Below, piece by piece: positions 53,101-57,190 of a stretch of DNA of 57,190 bases. How positions within the stretch are numbered: position 1 is the stretch's first letter; each line of letters starts with the position of its first letter. The stretch covers positions 1 to 57,190 of the forward strand of contig NZ_PVUF01000011.1 of the NCBI RefSeq assembly GCF_003003215.1, read 5' to 3'. A program made the translations under genes and the position numbers. The notes beneath the pieces are model-generated. The model was not told where the DNA came from. It was given only the letters and a program-made list of their open reading frames with translations, and did not search any database. The DNA is from Tritonibacter scottomollicae (GTDB taxonomy: Bacteria > Pseudomonadota > Alphaproteobacteria > Rhodobacterales > Rhodobacteraceae).

Positions 53101-56100
53101 AGCGTGCCGCTGTTGTGAATGCTCTGCGCCGTCAGTTCAGCACCCGCGCCGATGGTCAGCGCATTGCTGTTGCGCAGCACCCCAAGCCCCGTCAGCCCGG
53201 CGCCAGCCTCGATCTCAAAGCTGCCCGCGTTGGTGATATCAACGCCATTGCCCGCGATCTGAGCCGTCACCCGCGTGGTGGAACCCGCCAGAGTCGTCAC
53301 GTCCTGTGCCGCCGTAAGATCACGGCCCAGCTCAAGCGTGCCTGCGTTCTCGACCTCCGCGTCGAAAATCACATCGCTCACCACCGCATCTGCCGCAAGC
53401 CGGACCACGTCAGCCCCAACGCTGAACGATCCGACGCTGCCGTCGATGGTGCCGTTGATCGTCAGCACCCCGGTGACCGAAAGCGCAGCCCCGCTCTGGG
53501 TCGCGATGATCACGCCATCATTGGTCACGTCTCCCGCAACCGAAGTGGTGCCCGAGAGCTCGAGCCGGCCCTCCTCCGCGATCAGCACATCATCGCCGAA
53601 GCTGCCGCCCTGCGAGACCAGAACCGCATCCGCGCCCACCGAGGTCGCACCACTGATCGTGCCCGAGGTCGTCACCGTGCCCCCGGTCAGTGTCACATCC
53701 CCGGTCACCGTCCCACTGTTTGTCAACGCACCACCCGAGACCGCAACCGCCCCCGAAATCGCGCCCGTGTTCGTCACAGACCCACCCGACAGGTCCAGAC
53801 CACCGCTCAGCTGCTCTGTGTTCAGGCTGCCCCCGGTCACGGTCGCGCCCCCGGTGATGGTGCCCGTATTTGTGACAGTGCCGCCAGATAGATCCAAGCC
53901 GGCAAGGCTTCCTGCGGTGTTCAACACCCCGTCCGATACCGCGGTCTGGCCAAGCACAGAGCCGCTATTGGTCACCCAACCTTGCGCGTCTGACAGAGTC
54001 AGCGTGCCGCTGATCGCACCGGCATTGGTCAGCGTCCCCCCCGTTACCGACACCTGGCCAATCACCCCGGTGCCCCCATTCGTGAAGGTCCCGCCGGACA
54101 GTGCCAGCGCCCCGGTCACCGTCCCGCTGTTCGATCCGGTGCCCCCGGACTGCGTGACATTGCCGAGGGTGCCGCTGTTGATCGTGCTGCCTACGGTTTG
54201 GGTCAGGTCGGCTGTGAGGGTGCCTGTGTTCTCAAAGTTGCCCGTGTTTGCCAGACCACCGGCGACGCTCAGCGTGCCAGCGTTGGACAGGCTGCCGCTG
54301 TTGCTCAGCTCGTCCAGCCCGAGGCGCGCGCCGGAGTTGATCTCGACCGTGCCCGCGTTGCGCAGATCCGTCTGCGTGGCAGACACAACGGTCCCCGCGC
54401 CGAGGATAAACTCACCGTCTTGCAGGTTGTTGAAAACATTGGCCGAACCGTCACCGATGGTGACCGTGTCACCGCTGGCGCCTGCCGTCACGATCTGCCC
54501 GGCGTTGTTGATCGCCGTATCCGTATCGCCAAGGTTCGCCGCGATCGTGCCCGATCCGTCAAACCGGATCAGCCCGCCGTCGGCATTGTTGATGGCGCCC
54601 GCGTCCAGAACCGAAGCCCCGTCCGCCAGCGTGAGTGTTCCGCTGTTATCAAGCGTGTTGCCCAGCCCCTCCAGCGTCCCGCCGGCGCCAATGGCCAGCG
54701 TACCGCTGTTGTGAATGCTCTGCGCCGTCAGTTCAGCACCCGCGCCGATGGTCAGCGCATTGCTGTTGCGCAGCACCCCAAGCCCCGTCAGCCCGGTGCC
54801 AGCCTCGATCTCAAAGCTGCCCGCGTTGGTGATATCAACGCCATTGCCCGCGATCTGAGCTGTCACGCGCGTGGTGGAACCCGCCAGAGTCGTCACGTCC
54901 TGTGCCGCCGTAAGATCACGGCCAAGCTCGAGCGTGCCTGCGTTCTCGACCTCTGCGTCAAAAATCACATCGCTCACCACCGCATCTGCTGCAAGCCGGA
55001 CCACGTCAGCCCCAACGCTGAACGTCCCGACGCTGCCGTCGATGGTGCCGTTGATCGTCAGCACCCCGGTGACCGAAAGCGCAGCCCCGCTCTGGGTCGC
55101 GATGATCACGCCATCATTCGTCACGTCTCCCGCAACCGAAGTGGTGCCCGAGAGCTCGAGCCGGCCCTCCTCCGCGATCAGCACATCATCGCTGAAGCTG
55201 CCGCCCTGCGAGACCAGAACCGCATCCGCGCCCACCGAGGTCGCACCGCTGATCGTGCCCGAGGTCGTCACCGTGCCCCCGGTCAGTGTCACATCACCGG
55301 TCACCGTCCCACTGTTTGTCAACGCGCCACCCGAGACCGCAACCGCCCCCGAAATCGCGCCCGTGTTCGTCACAGATCCACCCGACAGCGTGATCGCGTC
55401 TGTCACGGTCAGAGTGCCACTATTGGTCACCTCGCCATCGGACTGAAGCGACGCCAGCGTCAGCGCCGCACCCGTGCCAATGTTGACACCGCCCGAATTT
55501 GACAGATCGAGACCGGTACCAGAAAGCGTATCGCCCGCCGCAACATCCAGCACACCCTCGGCCTCAATGTTCAGACCGCTTGCGGCCGAAATCAAAACCG
55601 TGCCGCCGCCCGCCGCGGTCAGCAGCCTGCCGTCTTCGGCAATCACGAACCGGTCCGCTCCGGTCAGGGAGGCGCCGGCGGCAAGTGTGGCGGTTCCGCC
55701 AATGCTCAAGTCCGCCGCGCTAAAGGCCGCATTTTGCCCCAAGTCCAGACGACCAGCACCCGCGTACTGAGCTAGGCCAGTCAAACCCGTGTCATCTGCG
55801 AGCACCAGCGTCCCGTCATTGCTCAGGCTTTGATCCGTGCCGGAAATCTCCGCGGTAACGGTAACCTCGCCCGTATCAACGATAGTCAGGCTGTGGGTCA
55901 GATCGCTCGAAAGCTCCAGCGACCCTGCAACCCGCAGCGCCGCATCAAGGCTCACATTGCCGGTGATACTGGACCCGGTCACGACCTCGATCTCATCGGC
56001 GGTGACCACCAGCCCCGAGGTTCCGCCGACCAAATCACCGATGTTGACAAAGCGCCCGCCCGTCACCGTCAATGTTGTCGCAACACTGTCGGAGGAGGCA

Positions 56101-57190
56101 AGACGGCCCAGGTTGGTCACGTCACCGCTGCTGGTGATTGCCCCTGACAGCGTCGCGCTGGCATTCTCGGAAATCATCAACCCCGCGAAACTGCCGCCAT
56201 TTGTGGTGAGGCTGGCCGTATCAGACAGGGTGACAAGACCGCTTGTCGTCCCGTTCTGGATCAGCGAACCGTCCCCGGCCATCGTCAGCGCATTGACGAT
56301 TGTACCGGTGTTGGTGACACGCCCCGCACTGGTGAACGCGCCGGTCACGGTCAACGTCCCGTCATTGGTCAGGTTTCCGGCGTTCTGCAGATCGCCAGTG
56401 ATCGATGTCATCCCAGAGAAATTTGCCTCCGCAGCAGCAGCAGGCAAATCTTCACCGTTGATGGTCACATCGCCGTCAAATGTCCCATTGTTGGCACTCA
56501 GCACCGTGCCCGCCTCGGCGAGGGTCATGCCTCGGATGGTCGCGGTGTTGCTGAACGTACCATCGCGCACTGTCACATCACCGGTGATCGTGCCGGCATT
56601 GCTGAGGGTGCCGCCATCGACCGTGATGGAGGAGTTCGCATCCATCGTTGTGCTCAGCGTCAGCGTCCCCGAGGAGACCGTCACGCCCTCAAGCCCATCA
56701 AAGGCTCCGCCAAAGGTCACATCACCAGTGGTCTCAAGCGCAAGCGCCTCCTCCGTCCCATCAAAGGTTCCGTTGAATCCGCCCGCCCCGGTCGAGGCGA
56801 TCACAAGATCCGTCGTGCCATCTAGCCCGTCCAGCTCAGAGGTGAAAATGCGCCCGTCACCCGACAGGGCTGAAATGGTCGTATCTTCCCCGGCCAGATC
56901 AAACGCAGCGCCAGCCGCAATGCTAAGCGGCGCATCCGCAAGCAGCGCAACCGCCCCGCTTGACCCCAACGCCACCGTGCCCGCGTCAATCGACAGGGTC
57001 GCGCCCGCGCCGCTTGTCACATTCCCCGACGCCAGCGTCAGAACACCGGAGCTTGCCGACAGCGACAGATCGCCGTCCAGCGACAGATCACCGGTCAGCT
57101 GTGTCGTGCCGTCGCTGCTGATCTGCGCACTCACGCCCGTCGCAACCGAGAGATCATTGCCCAGCACCGCAACATCCGCGAGGCTCAGCA
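50142..57190 (-). CDS. Giant autotransporter adhesin (5' end outside window)
   Basis: At least 2348 residues of a type Va autotransporter; the frame is still open at the window edge, so the signal peptide and true start are missing. The passenger (to about nucleotide 51200) consists of hundreds of short Ser/Thr/Gly/Asn-rich beta-solenoid turns such as GTVTGDVTLTGGTVTTSGTI, without catalytic motifs. The last 300 residues form the outer-membrane beta barrel (from about 51130 down), ending with alternating aromatic/hydrophobic strands and the canonical terminal Phe in AQMRLQF. A Cys pair lies at the barrel start (DDLCGNG; NSCFKG). Likely role: surface adhesion or biofilm. The middle carries two nearly identical 1.25 kb repeats. 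It may be independent of the T6SS, though encoded just upstream on the same strand. Confidence 0.9.
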   Translation of the reverse strand, partial: LSLADVAVLGNDLSVATGVSAQISSDGTTQLTGDLSLDGDLSLSASSGVLTLASGNVTSGAGATLSIDAGTVALGSSGAVALLADAPLSIAAGAAFDLAGEDTTISALSGDGRIFTSELDGLDGTTDLVIASTGAGGFNGTFDGTEEALALETTGDVTFGGAFDGLEGVTVSSGTLTLSTTMDANSSITVDGGTLSNAGTITGDVTVRDGTFSNTATIRGMTLAEAGTVLSANNGTFDGDVTINGEDLPAAAAEANFSGMTSITGDLQNAGNLTNDGTLTVTGAFTSAGRVTNTGTIVNALTMAGDGSLIQNGTTSGLVTLSDTASLTTNGGSFAGLMISENASATLSGAITSSGDVTNLGRLASSDSVATTLTVTGGRFVNIGDLVGGTSGLVVTADEIEVVTGSSITGNVSLDAALRVAGSLELSSDLTHSLTIVDTGEVTVTAEISGTDQSLSNDGTLVLADDTGLTGLAQYAGAGRLDLGQNAAFSAADLSIGGTATLAAGASLTGADRFVIAEDGRLLTAAGGGTVLISAASGLNIEAEGVLDVAAGDTLSGTGLDLSNSGGVNIGTGAALTLASLQSDGEVTNSGTLTVTDAITLSGGSVTNTGAISGAVAVSGGALTNSGTVTGDVTLTGGTVTTSGTISGATSVGADAVLVSQGGSFSDDVLIAEEGRLELSGTTSVAGDVTNDGVIIATQSGAALSVTGVLTINGTIDGSVGTFSVGADVVRLAADAVVSDVIFDAEVENAGTLELGRDLTAAQDVTTLAGSTTRVTAQIAGNGVDITNAGSFEIEAGTGLTGLGVLRNSNALTIGAGAELTAQSIHNSGTLAIGAGGTLEGLGNTLDNSGTLTLADGASVLDAGAINNADGGLIRFDGSGTIAANLGDTDTAINNAGQIVTAGASGDTVTIGDGSANVFNNLQDGEFILGAGTVVSATQTDLRNAGTVEINSGARLGLDELSNSGSLSNAGTLSVAGGLANTGNFENTGTLTADLTQTVGSTINSGTLGNVTQSGGTGSNSGTVTGALALSGGTFTNGGTGVIGQVSVTGGTLTNAGAISGTLTLSDAQGWVTNSGSVLGQTAVSDGVLNTAGSLAGLDLSGGTVTNTGTITGGATVTGGSLNTEQLSGGLDLSGGSVTNTGAISGAVAVSGGALTNSGTVTGDVTLTGGTVTTSGTISGATSVGADAVLVSQGGSFGDDVLIAEEGRLELSGTTSVAGDVTNDGVIIATQSGAALSVTGVLTINGTIDGSVGSFSVGADVVRLAADAVVSDVIFDAEVENAGTLELGRDLTAAQDVTTLAGSTTRVTAQIAGNGVDITNAGSFEIEAGAGLTGLGVLRNSNALTIGAGAELTAQSIHNSGTLAIGAGGTLEGLGNTLDNSGTLTLADGASVLDAGAINNADGGLIRFDGSGTIAANLGDTDTAINNAGQIVTAGASGDTVTIGDGSANVFNNLQDGEFILGAGTVVSATQTDLRNAGTVAINSGARLGLDELSNSGSLSNAGTLSVAGGLANTGSFENTGTLTADLTQTAGSTINSGTLGNVTQSGGSFTQTAGASAALTFTGGTGSLEGGSVSGTLSISNAVVVVGEDATVTGSSTVESDGTLGIAGTVADVTSAGTLSLSGTADQVSITDGTFVAEGASLGTLALSGASVSSASGDISGNLTLGDSAALTVSGDLSLGGAVSQVSSDVLVTLQDGTFTLASGLYENTANLLFDGGTLAADLENTAMLELRSGTLAGDLDNSGNAALAGQISGGLNNAEGGVVAVASGAAAGITGETANFGTFSVAGDLTVGDTFRNGSADATDAAFGIVGGTFAAADMENFGTLALTDAGVAAGTLRNMGQMQALGTSSISGNFTNTSDGVLSLADDDISTRLTIDGNADLSGVVAVDIDLATTGAQGVDQISVSGAVSGNVVFAFNNLSGADQPALDAPLSVLSYGSNGGLSVSSTGLPSTGAILYALSNDTSGGQVSLVSGANPAFAGLASGLTVAQSLMGSVINRPTSPYISGLAAAGEGDDLCGNGAWARATGGRVSASGSAETQLGQFESVVDATYGGLQFGFDNSCFKGVIGGWNLSYGVIGGVNRGTITQPVFFFDTQTATLNESIVTSRNDIEFDQIYGGVYLGASKGRWVADLQARTDRTSYDLQNRAAAGPFGERLGADDQSYDSSGSTISGSLGYAIPLTGLGEGINFIPTLGFAYSRTTADSVYFSNDKSDPDDDGVLEFDPITNKVGFASLTLSRSTVRPSGLAALNYFGTLSYYRDFADVAGASYYQLDAAGNKLGAPLDASNDLLSEYGELSLGLNYTRILDPGSAFLSARQLDTSIRVDGRFGDQLDGWGVTAQMRLQF
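52546..53792. repeat. Long near-identical repeat, copy 1 (inside the autotransporter)
   Basis: About 1247 bases matching 54142-55388 in direct orientation at an offset of exactly 1596 bases (532 codons). Encoded proteins differ by only about six residues over some 415. Boundaries were set where identity stops (cccccggactgc on the left, cccgacag on the right). Confidence 0.93.
54142..55388. repeat. Long near-identical repeat, copy 2 (inside the autotransporter)
   Basis: Second copy of the 1247-base direct repeat, separated from the first by 349 bases that encode more solenoid turns of related but different sequence. Visible single-base differences include gcctgcgg against gcctacgg near the left end and a few third-position changes. 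Confidence 0.93.

Noticed and set aside
52546-55388. CRISPR-like or satellite array in the adhesin gene
   Set aside because: The repeats are two long coding copies plus short degenerate solenoid turns, with no uniform short repeats and spacers.
52533-55502. Long plus-strand open frames of 430-480 codons opposite the autotransporter
   Set aside because: They are antisense shadows of a GC-rich, repetitive gene, mirror its two repeats, lack ribosome-binding sites and encode improbable Arg/Pro/Ser-rich sequence.

Overview
The window looks like a chromosomal or large-replicon segment of an alphaproteobacterium, most likely a Rhodobacteraceae (Roseobacter-group) member. This rests on a BioMNY biotin importer with a BioR-like box, a Rieske/ferredoxin-reductase pair of the glycine-betaine-demethylase type, and a TssJ-less type VI secretion (T6SS) cluster with an OmpA-tailed TssL and a PpkA/PppA/TagF/Fha regulatory set, as known from Agrobacterium. 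The assignment is inference from gene content; no database search was run.

Layout. 1-2.45 kb: insertion-sequence debris (3' part of an IS3 element, an IS66 remnant with tnpA and tnpB but no tnpC, and an unknown gene fragment fused in frame to the C-terminal third of an IS5-family transposase). 2.5-7.2 kb, minus strand: a four-gene phosphorelay (receiver protein, membrane sensor kinase with PAS, Rcp1-like receiver, receiver-kinase fusion). 7.7-10.3 kb, plus: a cobalamin riboswitch followed by a Rieske oxygenase and its flavin/[2Fe-2S] reductase. 10.5-12.8 kb, minus: a BetI-like TetR regulator with a near-perfect palindromic operator, then a thiamine-diphosphate decarboxylase. 12.9-17.4 kb, minus: modABC (molybdate import) followed by bioMNY (biotin import).

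17.9-50 kb is one T6SS-centred locus. Its left arm is an energy-transducer operon (ExbB-like, two ExbD-like, one TonB-like protein) facing a plus-strand operon of a DUF1036 protein, a secreted caspase-like/peptidoglycan-binding protein and a membrane-anchored lytic transglycosylase. Then follow tssH-G-F-E-hcp-C-B-A-tagH and, beyond an oppositely oriented IalB-family gene, ppkA, pppA, tagF, tssM, tssL and tssK, all on the minus strand. A candidate effector or accessory gene overlaps the end of tssH. The last 7 kb (50.1-57.2 kb) is a giant autotransporter adhesin, cut by the window edge, carrying two almost identical 1.25 kb repeats.

The main new observation is that the periplasmic C-terminal domain of the T6SS kinase PpkA and that of the TonB-like protein are homologous: the two cysteines are 52 residues apart in both, and both domains end the same way 133 residues after the second cysteine. 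This ties an ExbB/ExbD/TonB-type motor and a cell-wall enzyme operon to T6SS control. Second in interest is the B12 riboswitch in front of a Rieske demethylase-type oxygenase.
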